26,273 bases of DNA from an uncultured Oscillospiraceae bacterium (GCA_934590355.1 CAKTOX010000026.1:1-26273); one strand, 5' to 3'. Shown: positions 14,757-23,069, numbered from the stretch's first letter. The notes: generated by a model from the sequence alone, not told the origin. Made by a program: numbers and translations.

Positions 14757-14777
14757 GGGGAGCGTCAGATGCTCCCC
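14757..14777 (-). other. Hairpin spanning the dnaI stop codon
   Basis: GGGGAGC (14757-14763) and GCTCCCC (14771-14777) pair perfectly, with the TGA stop in or next to the seven-base loop. No good U-tract follows on the minus strand. It may be a weak terminator or an mRNA 3' stabiliser. Confidence 0.45.
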
Positions 14778-15736
14778 TCGCGTTTTAGCTTTCGTATGTC
14801 GTTTCCCAAAAACGAGAGCTTCGTAAACTCGCCGTCTATCCTTGAGCATATCTGCGGAGTGTAGCGCCGAGCCATTTCGGCGTCGGTGAGGTTAGTGCTG
14901 ATGATGGTCTTTCTGCCGTTGACAAGGCGGGTGTTTATGAGCGTGTACAGAGCGGAAATGCTTATCTGCGTGAGCATCTCCGTGCCGAGGTCGTCGAGTA
15001 TCATGAGCTCGCAGTCGAGCATACGCTCGACCCTGACGGCGGCCTTTTCCGCAGCCTCTGGATCGCGCGAGAATTTCCTGAGCTCGAACGCCTCAAGCGC
15101 CGAGGCGGCCGTGTCGTAGCACACCGAGTGTCCGTTTTCCGCGACCACGCGGGCGATGCAGGCGGAAAGGAAGGTCTTGCCCAGCCCCGTGCTGCCCTGA
15201 AACAGCAGATTTGTCGAGCGCTCGGAAAAGCTGTGCGCATATTCGCGGCAGGTCTCGAAAACGATGCTCATGCCCACACGCGCCTCGCCGTAAAGGCTGA
15301 GGTCAAAGTTCTCAAAGCGCTCGTCGCTGGTCTTTAAAAGCGTGCTCAGCTCCGAGGTGAGGGCGCGGTTATACGCCTCGTGAAGACAACGGCACATTCG
15401 GCTTCCGATAAAGCCCGTGTCCTTACATTCCTTGCAATTGTAAATATCGTCGAGATAGTCGGCGGGGTAGCCGTATTCGCACAGCAATTCCGCCCTGCGC
15501 GCCTGAAGCGCAAGGCTCTCCTTCTCGAGCCGTCCGACGGCCTCGGCTATGTCGCCCTGCCGCTTTATCGTCAGCCCCACGAGCTCGGACATCTGGCTGC
15601 GCAGACGCTCGTCAATGCGCCTTATTTCGGGGATGCGGGAATAGACCCTGTCCTGCCTGACGAAATGCTCGGCGACGTTCTGCTCGTGCGTGCGGGCAAG
15701 CTGCTCTCTGGCCTTTGCGAGAATCTTTCCGTCCAT
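14765..15736 (-). CDS. DnaI/DnaC-like replicative helicase loader (AAA+ ATPase)
   Basis: A 323-aa protein. The N-terminal helical part (1-95) is followed by a zinc-binding Cys set C101-x2-C104...C115-x-C117, as in DnaI-type loaders. The AAA+ domain has Walker A GSTGLGKT (181-188), Walker B ELMILDDLG (243-251), sensor-1 STNL (280-283) and a putative arginine finger near R299. It loads the replicative helicase onto DNA in initiation or restart. It lies three bases downstream of the dnaD-like gene on the same strand, the pairing expected for Firmicutes replication initiation genes. IstB-type transposon ATPases share this fold, but no transposase is nearby and the zinc motif favours DnaI. Confidence 0.88.
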   Translation of the reverse strand: MDGKILAKAREQLARTHEQNVAEHFVRQDRVYSRIPEIRRIDERLRSQMSELVGLTIKRQGDIAEAVGRLEKESLALQARRAELLCEYGYPADYLDDIYNCKECKDTGFIGSRMCRCLHEAYNRALTSELSTLLKTSDERFENFDLSLYGEARVGMSIVFETCREYAHSFSERSTNLLFQGSTGLGKTFLSACIARVVAENGHSVCYDTAASALEAFELRKFSRDPEAAEKAAVRVERMLDCELMILDDLGTEMLTQISISALYTLINTRLVNGRKTIISTNLTDAEMARRYTPQICSRIDGEFTKLSFLGNDIRKLKREGSI

Positions 15737-15739
15737 TGC

Positions 15740-16681
15740 TTAACCGTTTTTAACCTTTTCGTAGATTGAGCGCAGCCGGTCGAGCTCCTCACTCGAAAAG
15801 CTGCTGCGATGCTGATTTTCGGCCTTCGCCGGAGCGGGGGAGCGGCTGTCGCGCTCCCTGACGTCGGCTGCCGTGCGAATGCCCTTACTCTGCCATGAGA
15901 GCATTATCTTGTTCATGTATCCCCATTTGAGCGCGCCCGTGTTCGTAACGGTACGGTCGTAGGCGATGAGGATGGCCTCGTTATCAAAGCCCATGTCGAA
16001 CCATGAGGTGACGTACTTGCGCTCGGTCGGAGTCAGCACTCTGCTCCCGATGCCCATCGCAAGCTTCAGCTCGCCCGCTCTTGAGCGCTTTTCCGCGGCC
16101 GCGCGGATGTATTCGTCGGCCTGCTCGATGGTGATTATCTCCTTGTTTGCCCATGAATAGGCTTCCTTTTCGATGCTGCGCATCGACGGGAGACGACCCA
16201 TGCCGTACTTTTCGCGGAAGACGTCGATGCAGTAGCTTATGAGCATGAATATGACATCCGCGGGCAGGGAGAGATAGTCGTAAATGCCGAAAAGCGTCTT
16301 CATATCTGCCGTTGAGAGCGTCCTGCCGAGCTTGCTCTGCGCCTGCGACACGACGGCCTGAAAGCCGCTGTCCTCCTTGGAGCGGCGGACGATATCCTCC
16401 GAGGTGTACTCAGGAAGCTCCTCCGGCGGGGGGAGCTTTTTCTCCTTTTCCGGCTCTGACTGCACCGGCTTTGCACCGGCTGCGGGGATAAGGCGCATGA
16501 GCTTTTCGTAGGCGTTTTTTATCTCACCCTCCGTGCGGCACAGCTCGCGCGCGGCCTTGTCCGCATCGAGCGCACCGTTTCGGCTCAGCCAAATATACAG
16601 CAGCGCAACGTCGCCGTCGTGCGCGGCGATGAGACTGTCCGCCATGCCGCGCGGTATTGAATTTTGCACTGCATTATCCAT
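15740..16681 (-). CDS. DnaD/DnaB-domain replication initiation protein
   Basis: A 313-aa protein. The N-terminal part (about 1-75) resembles a winged-helix domain. A Pro/Glu linker (about 76-92) is followed by two DnaB_2/DnaD-type helical domains (about 98-190 and 205-270). The second carries the YxxxIxxxW signature (YMNKIMLSW) that marks ssDNA-binding DnaD domains. In Firmicutes such proteins remodel DNA and help recruit the helicase loader at oriC or at stalled forks. It is cotranscribed with the DnaI-like loader. GGAG lies before ATG. Whether it is the orthologue of B. subtilis DnaD or DnaB cannot be decided here, so no symbol is given. Confidence 0.88.
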   Translation of the reverse strand: MDNAVQNSIPRGMADSLIAAHDGDVALLYIWLSRNGALDADKAARELCRTEGEIKNAYEKLMRLIPAAGAKPVQSEPEKEKKLPPPEELPEYTSEDIVRRSKEDSGFQAVVSQAQSKLGRTLSTADMKTLFGIYDYLSLPADVIFMLISYCIDVFREKYGMGRLPSMRSIEKEAYSWANKEIITIEQADEYIRAAAEKRSRAGELKLAMGIGSRVLTPTERKYVTSWFDMGFDNEAILIAYDRTVTNTGALKWGYMNKIMLSWQSKGIRTAADVRERDSRSPAPAKAENQHRSSFSSEELDRLRSIYEKVKNG

Positions 16682-16742
16682 GCCTTTTCTCCGAATATCC
16701 TGTGTTCATTCAAAGTTTACACAATTAGCTTTAACGCAAATA

Positions 16743-16771
16743 ATTATATCATTAAAATTAACTTGTAGCAA
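16743..16771 (-). promoter_or_regulatory. Promoter of the dnaD-dnaI operon
   Basis: On the minus strand: TTGCTA (16771-16766), a 17-bp spacer, TATAAT (16748-16743), with TGA just before the -10 (extended -10). The predicted start is near 16736, with a leader of about 55 nt. Its -35 overlaps that of the divergent U32 promoter by three bases. Confidence 0.7.
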
Positions 16772-16792
16772 TAGCATTGTTTGTGGTATAAT
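16763..16792 (+). promoter_or_regulatory. Promoter of the U32-maf-mreCD-mrdA operon
   Basis: TTGTAG (16763-16768), an 18-bp spacer, TATAAT (16787-16792) preceded by TGTGG, a full TRTGn extension. The leader to the start at 16832 is about 33 nt. Confidence 0.7.
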
Positions 16793-16831
16793 TCCTTATT
16801 ACAAATAAGATACAATGCCAGAGGTATGGAT

Positions 16832-18919
16832 ATGCTTGAGCTGCTCTCTCCCGCCGGTTCGCCGGAAGCCGTTGTTGCCGCGGTGCAAAACGGCGCGGAC
16901 GCGGTGTATATGGGACTCGGAACCTTTAACGCCCGCCGCGGTGCTAAAAACTTCACAGAAGAGGAATTTGAAAAGGCCGTGCGCTATTGCCGCGTGCGAG
17001 ACTGCAAGGTGTACGTCACGATGAACACACTCGTGGGCGACAGGGAAATGCAGCGCGCCGCCGATCTTGCGCGGTTTATTTCCGATGTCGGCGCAGACGC
17101 GATACTCGTGCAGGATCTGGGGCTTCTCTCGGTCCTCAAAAAGACCGTGCCCGATATCCCGCTTCACGCGAGCACGCAGATGAGTATTCATAACCTCGCA
17201 GGAGCGGAGGCGGCAGCGGAGATGGGACTGACCCGCGCCGTGCTTGCGCGCGAGCTCAGCTTCGAGCAAATAAAATTCATCACAAAGCATTCGCCCATAG
17301 AAACGGAGGTTTTCGTCCACGGTGCGCTTTGCTTCTGCCATTCCGGACAGTGCTATATGTCCTCGCTCATAGGCCGCCGCAGCGGAAACCGCGGTATGTG
17401 CGCGCAGCCCTGCCGCATGGAATACACCATGGGCGGCAGACTTGAGGACAGCCACCCGCTCTCGCTCAAGGATAACTGCCTTGCCGACCGCCTTATCGAG
17501 CTTTCAGACGCGGGAGTTGCCTGCGCGAAAATAGAGGGGCGCATGAAGCGGCCGGAATACACGGGTATAGTCACGGGGATCTACTCCAAGATCATAAAAG
17601 AGCACCGCCGTCCTACCGATGACGAGATGCAGACTCTCGTGAGCGTGTTCTCGCGCGACGGCTTCACGAAGGGATATTTTGACGGCGACCACAAGGATAT
17701 GTTCGGCGTCAGGAAAGAGGATGCCCGCAGCGACGAAAAGCTCTTTGACGAGGCTCGCAAGGAGTATATCGGCCACGAGGAGCACCGCGTTCCCGTTAAG
17801 TTTTACACCGTTGTCAATGCCGGCGAGGCCGTGAAGGCAGCTGCCGTAGACGGCGACGGAAACAAGGTCGTGACCTTCGGTTCGGAGCCGCAGAAGGCGA
17901 TACGCCAGGCCATAACCGAGCAGGATCTCAACGACAGAATGAGCAAAACGGGCGGCACACCGTACTATGCGGTCGAGTCGCGCAGCCGTGTCCAGCCCGA
18001 TGTGTTCCTCTCCGCGTCGCAGATAAATGAGCTGAGAAGAAAGCTCATAACGGAGCTGAACGAAAAGCGCGCCGAGGCGCCCGAGCGCCGCAGCCTGCCG
18101 ATGCCCGCGATGCCGCAGTCGGCAGCGCCGGTGACGGATCCCGTTATGATATATCAGGTGCGCACGCCCGAGCAGCTTTCCGAGGAGCTTGCCGACACGA
18201 GACCGGATTATATTTACGTTCCCGTGGGCGTCATGCATGATAATTTTGACCTTCTTGATGCATTCATAGAGCGCGGCGCAACGCCCGTTGCTGTGCTGCC
18301 GAGAGTCGTGACAGACGATCAGGTGCAGCCCGTTCTCAAGATGCTGCGCGTGCTGTTTGACCGCGGCGTGAACGAGGCTCTCGTCGGAAACCTCGGTCAT
18401 ATCGTTCTCGCACGCAAGGCAGGCATGAAGATACGCGCCGATTTCGGCATGAACGTGTTTAATTCGTTCACGCTGGAAATGATACAGAAGATGGGCTTTC
18501 TCTCGGCGACGGCGTCGTTTGAACTGCGCCTTGCGCAGGTGCGCGACATGGCAAAGAGCGTCGATACGGAGCTTATCGCCTACGGCCGCCTGCCGCTGAT
18601 GGTGTCGGACCAGTGCGTCATAAGCCACAGCCTAGGCTCATGCTCGTGCCAGACTCCGGCGTCTCTTTCCGACCGCATGGGCTCGGTGTTCCCGGTCGTG
18701 CGCGAGTATGATCACAGAAACGTCATCTATAACTCCCGCAAGCTGTTCATGGCGGATAAAAACGACGAAATGTGCTCTGTGGGACTTTGGGGCATAAGAC
18801 TGATGTTCACCACCGAGGGCGCGCGCGAATGCGTTCAGGTGGCAAAAAGATACAAGGGCGAGGGGGATTATCAGCCCAACGACCTCACCCGCGGACTGTA
18901 TTACAGAGGAGTTGACTGA
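16832..18919 (+). CDS. U32-family peptidase with DUF3656 domain (RlhA/collagenase-like)
   Basis: A 695-aa protein. The N-terminal U32 TIM-barrel-like domain (about 1-290) opens LELLSPAGSPEAVVAAVQNGADAVY. It contains the family signature around EVFVHGALCFCHSGQCYMSS, then RSGNRGMCAQPCR, giving a cluster of conserved cysteines (about C170-C198). A central DUF3656-type region (about 300-420) and a second U32-like half follow, with paired cysteines near SCSCQTP. In E. coli the related RlhA is needed for hydroxylation of 23S rRNA C2501, so 'peptidase' may not be its true activity. Start 16832 is preferred over 16826 because GAGG lies seven bases before it. It leads the maf-mreCD-mrdA operon. Confidence 0.9.
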   Translation: MLELLSPAGSPEAVVAAVQNGADAVYMGLGTFNARRGAKNFTEEEFEKAVRYCRVRDCKVYVTMNTLVGDREMQRAADLARFISDVGADAILVQDLGLLSVLKKTVPDIPLHASTQMSIHNLAGAEAAAEMGLTRAVLARELSFEQIKFITKHSPIETEVFVHGALCFCHSGQCYMSSLIGRRSGNRGMCAQPCRMEYTMGGRLEDSHPLSLKDNCLADRLIELSDAGVACAKIEGRMKRPEYTGIVTGIYSKIIKEHRRPTDDEMQTLVSVFSRDGFTKGYFDGDHKDMFGVRKEDARSDEKLFDEARKEYIGHEEHRVPVKFYTVVNAGEAVKAAAVDGDGNKVVTFGSEPQKAIRQAITEQDLNDRMSKTGGTPYYAVESRSRVQPDVFLSASQINELRRKLITELNEKRAEAPERRSLPMPAMPQSAAPVTDPVMIYQVRTPEQLSEELADTRPDYIYVPVGVMHDNFDLLDAFIERGATPVAVLPRVVTDDQVQPVLKMLRVLFDRGVNEALVGNLGHIVLARKAGMKIRADFGMNVFNSFTLEMIQKMGFLSATASFELRLAQVRDMAKSVDTELIAYGRLPLMVSDQCVISHSLGSCSCQTPASLSDRMGSVFPVVREYDHRNVIYNSRKLFMADKNDEMCSVGLWGIRLMFTTEGARECVQVAKRYKGEGDYQPNDLTRGLYYRGVD

Positions 18920-18921
18920 TA

Positions 18922-19488
18922 ATGGATATAGTGCTCGCTTCCGGCTCACCCAGACGAAAAGAGCTGCTTGAGACGCTGGGGCTTGAGTTTGCGGTGTGTC
19001 CGGCCAAGGGCGAGGAGTGCCCTCCGCAGGGCGCAGGCCCCGACGAAACGGTCAAGGCGCTCTCGCTTGCGAAGGCGCGCGAGGTCGCGCAAGCTTATCC
19101 CGAAGCGCTCATAATCGCGGCGGACACGATAGTTTGGGCCGATTCGCGCATACTCGGAAAGCCCCGCAGCGAAGCGGAGGCAGAGGAAATGCTCGCTCAG
19201 CTCTCGGACAGCAGCCACGAGGTCTATACGGGCGTTACGCTCATATGCGGCGAAAAGACAGTGTGCCGCAGCGAGTGCACGAAGGTGTTCTTCCGCGCTC
19301 TCGGCGAGGGCGAAATTCGCGCCTACGTCAAGACGGGGGAACCGATGGATAAGGCGGGAGCATACGGGATCCAGGGCAGAGCGGCGATGATGGTGCGCCG
19401 TATAGAGGGCGATTATTTCAACGTCATGGGTCTGCCGCTTTGCGCGCTCGGTCAAATGCTTGAGCAGATAGGGGTGCAGCTTTTTTGA
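18922..19488 (+). CDS. maf: Maf-family nucleotide pyrophosphatase
   Basis: A 188-aa enzyme that hydrolyses (d)TTP/UTP-type or modified nucleoside triphosphates to the monophosphate, a house-cleaning function linked to septum and cell-shape control. Conserved motifs are LASGSPRRKELLETLG (residues 4-19), AADTIVW with the catalytic Asp, LGKPRSEAEAEEML, SHEVYTGV, and the C-terminal DKAGAYGIQGRA and GDYFNVMGLPL. Length is normal. It starts two bases after the U32 stop and its stop overlaps the mreC TTG start. The maf-mreC-mreD order is a common arrangement in bacteria and supports the calls. Confidence 0.95.
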   Translation: MDIVLASGSPRRKELLETLGLEFAVCPAKGEECPPQGAGPDETVKALSLAKAREVAQAYPEALIIAADTIVWADSRILGKPRSEAEAEEMLAQLSDSSHEVYTGVTLICGEKTVCRSECTKVFFRALGEGEIRAYVKTGEPMDKAGAYGIQGRAAMMVRRIEGDYFNVMGLPLCALGQMLEQIGVQLF

Positions 19489-20333
19489 ACGTAAAGAACT
19501 ATCTCAAGAAAAACGGAATAAAGCTCGGAGTCATCGTTTTGGTCATCGCGCTCGTTGCGGGTGCGTCGTCTTACCTGCTCAAGGGTAACGCCGGACTGTT
19601 TCAAAACGTCTCCGGCACGATGAAGGCTCCGGTGCAGCGCATGGTCAGCTCCGTTGCCGAGTGGCTCGAGGGCATATACGGCTATCTGTACGAATATGAC
19701 CAGCTCATTGCCGAAAACGAGCGTCTGCGCGCAGAGCTCACCGAGGCTCAGGAGCAGGCGAGAAACGGACAGGCCGCCATCGAGGAGAACGAAAAGCTCC
19801 GCACGCTGCTTGAGTTTAAGGAAAAGCACAGCGACATGACGCTTGAGTCGGCAAAGGTCATCGCCTGGACGACCTCCAACTGGGCGCATTCGTTCACGAT
19901 AAGCAAGGGCACGAATGCCGACATTGCCGTGGGTGACTGTGTCATCACTGAATACGGCGTCATGGTCGGTCAGGTGACCGAGGTCGGCAAGACGTGGGCG
20001 ACGGTAGCAACGGTCATAGACCTCAACACGAATATCGGTGCGCTCGTTTCCGAAAACGGCGCCTCCGGACTTCTCGTGGGCGACTTTGCCATGATGCAGG
20101 AGGGCTGCGTCAAGCTCAGCTATCTTGCAGACGGCGCGCAGGTCTTTACCGGCGACACGGTCATGACCTCCGGCTCGGGCGGCGCCTTCCCGCAGGGACT
20201 CGTCATCGGCACGGTCAGCGCCGTTAAGACCGAGGCGGGCGGTCAGATAGCCTACGGCGAGGTCAAGCCCGGCTGCGACCTCAATGCGCTCGTTCAGGTT
20301 TTCGTTGTAAAAGACTTTGAAGTGGTGGAATAA
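19485..20333 (+). CDS. mreC: Rod shape-determining protein MreC
   Basis: A 282-aa bitopic membrane protein of the elongasome. It has a short basic cytoplasmic N-terminus, one TM helix (about 13-33), a coiled coil (about 66-112) that mediates dimerisation, and the extracellular double beta-barrel domain (about 120-280; VGDCVITEYGVMVGQVTEVG, TSGSGGAFPQGLVIGTV). MreC links MreB, MreD and PBP2 and activates PBP2. The start is TTG, overlapping the maf stop (TTGA), with GGGGTG about eight bases upstream. There is no ATG before the barrel domain that would keep the TM helix. It is followed directly by mreD. Confidence 0.95.
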   Translation: MNVKNYLKKNGIKLGVIVLVIALVAGASSYLLKGNAGLFQNVSGTMKAPVQRMVSSVAEWLEGIYGYLYEYDQLIAENERLRAELTEAQEQARNGQAAIEENEKLRTLLEFKEKHSDMTLESAKVIAWTTSNWAHSFTISKGTNADIAVGDCVITEYGVMVGQVTEVGKTWATVATVIDLNTNIGALVSENGASGLLVGDFAMMQEGCVKLSYLADGAQVFTGDTVMTSGSGGAFPQGLVIGTVSAVKTEAGGQIAYGEVKPGCDLNALVQVFVVKDFEVVE

Positions 20334-20852
20334 TTGCTCAACAGACTTTTAGAGATATTTGAATGGAAAAAGATCCGCGTGATCGTCAAATACGCGGTTT
20401 ATATGCTTTTGGTCATGCTGCTGCAAAGCCTGCTGTTTTCGAGGATAAGCATCCTCGGCGCGAAGGGCTTTGTCATTCCGGCGGCGGCGGTAGCCGCGGG
20501 GCTGTATCTCGGCGGAGTGCGCGGAGCCGTGTTCGGCATCTTTTTGGGGCTGTTCACGGATATGGCGCTTTCGGAAACGACGGTGCTGTTTACGCTGCTG
20601 TTCCCGATAATAGGCTTCGGAGCGGGCTTTGCGTCCGAGTTTTATATAAACAAGAGCTTTTTTGCGTTTATGATATTCAGCATGACGGCGATACTCCTGT
20701 GCGGGATCATCCAAATGCTGCACGCGATGGTGACGGGCACGACGGAATTCGTTCCGGCTGTTCTGACTGTCCTTTTGCAGACGCTTTTGTCGATACCTCC
20801 GACGGCGCTTATTTACCTGCCGTTTAAGCAAGGAGCCGTACTCAACCGATAA
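20334..20852 (+). CDS. mreD: Rod shape-determining protein MreD
   Basis: A 172-aa hydrophobic protein with about five TM helices, the normal MreD size and topology. Typical patterns are LLQSLLFSRISILG in the first helix and VRGAVFGIFLGLFTDMALSE. It works with MreC in the lateral-wall elongation complex. It begins at TTG in the very next base after the mreC stop, with GGTGG about seven bases upstream inside mreC, so translation is probably coupled. There is no in-frame ATG that would keep the first helix. A 26-bp gap leads to the PBP2 gene. Confidence 0.9.
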   Translation: MLNRLLEIFEWKKIRVIVKYAVYMLLVMLLQSLLFSRISILGAKGFVIPAAAVAAGLYLGGVRGAVFGIFLGLFTDMALSETTVLFTLLFPIIGFGAGFASEFYINKSFFAFMIFSMTAILLCGIIQMLHAMVTGTTEFVPAVLTVLLQTLLSIPPTALIYLPFKQGAVLNR

Positions 20853-20878
20853 CCCCACGCGATTTACGAGGAAATTCT

Positions 20879-22966
20879 ATGAACCTGATAAAGAAACAGA
20901 GACTTATAGGGCTTGCCGCCGTGTTTGCGGTGCTGCTGACGGTGTACTTCGTTGCGCTGTATAAGCTGCAAATAATCGAGGGCGAGAAATATTACGAGGA
21001 AAGCCGCAACAACATGGTGACGACAAGCACGGTCACTGCCGCGCGCGGTAATATCCTCGACCGCTACGGCAGAGTGCTTGTCACGAACAAATCCTGCTAT
21101 AACCTGACAATAAACACCGATGAGCTTTTTCCCAATGACGGCAGCGTTGACTCCAATGCGACCATCTTAAAGCTCGTCAAGATGATCCGCGAATACGGCG
21201 ACGATTACATCGACGATCTTCCTATAACAAAAACGCCGCCCTTCGAATTTGAAAACGTGACCGATCAGGATCAGGCGCGCCTTGACGCGTATATGAAGCA
21301 GAATAACGTGCCCGAAAACGCGAGCGCAGTCGAGCTGCTGTCAAGCATGCGCGACAGGTATAAGATCGACAGCAACTACACCGCCGAGGAGGCGAGAATA
21401 ATCGCCGGCGTGCGCTATGCCGTCAACGTGCGCTATCTTATAAACACCTCGGACTACATCTTCGTCGAGGATGCGGACATGAAGCTTATTGCGACCCTGC
21501 GAGAGAATAATATTGAGGGTATCAATATTAAAGAATCTTATGTGCGTGAATACGCCACCGCCGCCGCTGCGCATATCCTCGGCTACACCGGCGCAATGAA
21601 CGACAGCGACTATGCAAAGTACAAGGATCAGGGCTATTCCGCCGACGCCACGGTCGGTAAGGACGGCGCGGAGCTTGCCTTTGAAAAGTACCTGCACGGC
21701 ACCAACGGTACGGTACGCACGACATCGGCAGCCGACGGCACGGTCATCAGCAAGGAATACACAAAAGAGCCGCAGCCGGGAAACAACGTGTACCTGACGA
21801 TAGACATTGCCCTTCAGGAGGCAAGCGAGCTTGCGCTTGAAAACGGCGTTGAGTCCATAACGGCAAAGCTCGAGGCAAAAAAACAGGAACAGATCGCTAA
21901 CGGGACCTATAAGGAAAAGCAGGACGATATAACGGGCGCGGCAGTCGCGGTCGTGAATGTCAAGACCGGCGAGCCGCTTTCGCTTGCAAGCTGGCCGACC
22001 TACGACCCGTCGGAGCTGCTCGAAAAATATACGGAAATATCCACGGCGGCGAACGCCCCTCTTTATAACCGAACTCTGCTGGGCACCTATGCGCCCGGCT
22101 CGACCTTCAAGCCCTGCACGGCTATTGCCGCTCTTACGGAGGGCGTTATAAACACAACGACCACCATAGAGTGCCGCGGTCAGTACACACGCTATGCCGA
22201 GTACGGCTACGCGCCCTACTGCTGGATCTACACGCAGAATAATCAGAAGCTTATGCACGGGCATCTTAACATCGTCGGAGCGCTCCAGCATTCGTGCAAC
22301 ATATTCTTCTACTCCTCCGGACATGACCTCGGCATCGACAAGCTCGATAAATATGCCTCCGAGCTCGGACTCGGCGAGTACACCGGAATAGAGCTGCCCG
22401 AGAGCAAGGGCAACATGGCAAACAGCAAAAACCATGAAGAGCTCACCGGTGAAACGTGGTCTATCGGACACACCATGCAGGCCGCCATCGGCCAGTCCGA
22501 CAGCCTGTTTACCCCGATCCAGCTTGCAGAATACTGCGCAGCGGTCGCAAACGGCGGTACTCGCCACAGCGCGTCCATTCTCAAGTCCGTGCGCAGCTTT
22601 AACTACGGCGAGAACATCTACGAGCGCGAGGACGAGGTGCTCAGCACGGTCGAAAGTCCGCAGTATAACTGGGATGCGGTACACGAGGGCATGCGCCTTG
22701 TCGCAAAGGATTCGCTGTCCAGCTACACGATGACGACCGTCGCCGCCAAGACCGGCACGGCGCAGAAGGGCGAATACGTCACGAACGACGGCGTTTTCAT
22801 CTGTTACGCTCCGTTTGAGGACCCCGAGATCGCGATAGCGATCGTCGTCGAGCGCGGCGGCGCGGGCGCAAACTGCGCGCCCATAGCAAAGGAGATACTC
22901 GAGGCGTATTTCAGCCTCAAGTCCGCCACCGATGTGACCGACACCGAGGGCAAGCTGCTTCAGTGA
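20879..22966 (+). CDS. mrdA: Class B penicillin-binding protein 2 (elongation transpeptidase)
   Basis: A 695-aa D,D-transpeptidase of the rod complex. It has a short cytoplasmic tail, one TM helix (about 10-29), the N-terminal pedestal with TVTAARGNILDRYGR (51-65), and the C-terminal transpeptidase domain. The active-site motifs are complete: S408-TFK411, S472-C-N474 and K624-TG626. A loop with cysteines C432 and C448 lies near the active site. It crosslinks new peptidoglycan during lateral growth and is a beta-lactam target. AGGA lies seven bases before ATG. Its position after mreC-mreD supports the elongation (PBP2) rather than division (PBP3) assignment. Confidence 0.93.
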   Translation: MNLIKKQRLIGLAAVFAVLLTVYFVALYKLQIIEGEKYYEESRNNMVTTSTVTAARGNILDRYGRVLVTNKSCYNLTINTDELFPNDGSVDSNATILKLVKMIREYGDDYIDDLPITKTPPFEFENVTDQDQARLDAYMKQNNVPENASAVELLSSMRDRYKIDSNYTAEEARIIAGVRYAVNVRYLINTSDYIFVEDADMKLIATLRENNIEGINIKESYVREYATAAAAHILGYTGAMNDSDYAKYKDQGYSADATVGKDGAELAFEKYLHGTNGTVRTTSAADGTVISKEYTKEPQPGNNVYLTIDIALQEASELALENGVESITAKLEAKKQEQIANGTYKEKQDDITGAAVAVVNVKTGEPLSLASWPTYDPSELLEKYTEISTAANAPLYNRTLLGTYAPGSTFKPCTAIAALTEGVINTTTTIECRGQYTRYAEYGYAPYCWIYTQNNQKLMHGHLNIVGALQHSCNIFFYSSGHDLGIDKLDKYASELGLGEYTGIELPESKGNMANSKNHEELTGETWSIGHTMQAAIGQSDSLFTPIQLAEYCAAVANGGTRHSASILKSVRSFNYGENIYEREDEVLSTVESPQYNWDAVHEGMRLVAKDSLSSYTMTTVAAKTGTAQKGEYVTNDGVFICYAPFEDPEIAIAIVVERGGAGANCAPIAKEILEAYFSLKSATDVTDTEGKLLQ

Positions 22967-22988
22967 CAAAAAACTGCGATTTTTGTCA
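22964..22988 (+). terminator. AT-rich inverted repeat at the end of the mre operon
   Basis: TGACAAAAA (22964-22972) pairs with TTTTTGTCA (22980-22988) across a seven-base loop; the first TGA is the mrdA stop. The stem is AT-rich and followed by A rather than T, so it is at best a weak terminator. Confidence 0.35.
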
Positions 22989-22997
22989 AAAAAGTCG

Positions 22998-23026
22998 TTG
23001 AAAGAAAGCAATGTTTTGTATATAAT
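22998..23026 (+). promoter_or_regulatory. Strong sigma-A promoter of the methylglyoxal-synthase-like gene
   Basis: TTGAAA (22998-23003), a 17-bp spacer, TATAAT (23021-23026): the closest match to consensus in the window. A start near 23033 gives a leader of about 37 nt. Confidence 0.8.
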
Positions 23027-23040
23027 CAGATATAATCAGA
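23021..23040 (+). repeat. Tandem duplication of a 10-bp unit containing the -10 box
   Basis: TATAATCAGA occurs twice in direct succession (23021-23030 and 23031-23040). The first copy is correctly spaced from TTGAAA; the second supplies a spare TATAAT around the predicted start point. Confidence 0.85.
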
Positions 23041-23069
23041 ATTATGATCGAGAGGAATGAGAGAAGCGT

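Noticed and set aside
14765..15736. IstB-type transposon helper ATPase
   Set aside because: There is no transposase, terminal inverted repeat or target duplication nearby. The zinc-type Cys set and the upstream DnaD-domain gene favour a chromosomal DnaI-like helicase loader.
21341..23011. Long minus-strand open frame (556 codons) opposite mrdA
   Set aside because: The plus frame has all three penicillin-binding motifs. The minus frame shows no domain and starts inside the AT-rich promoter region of the next gene.
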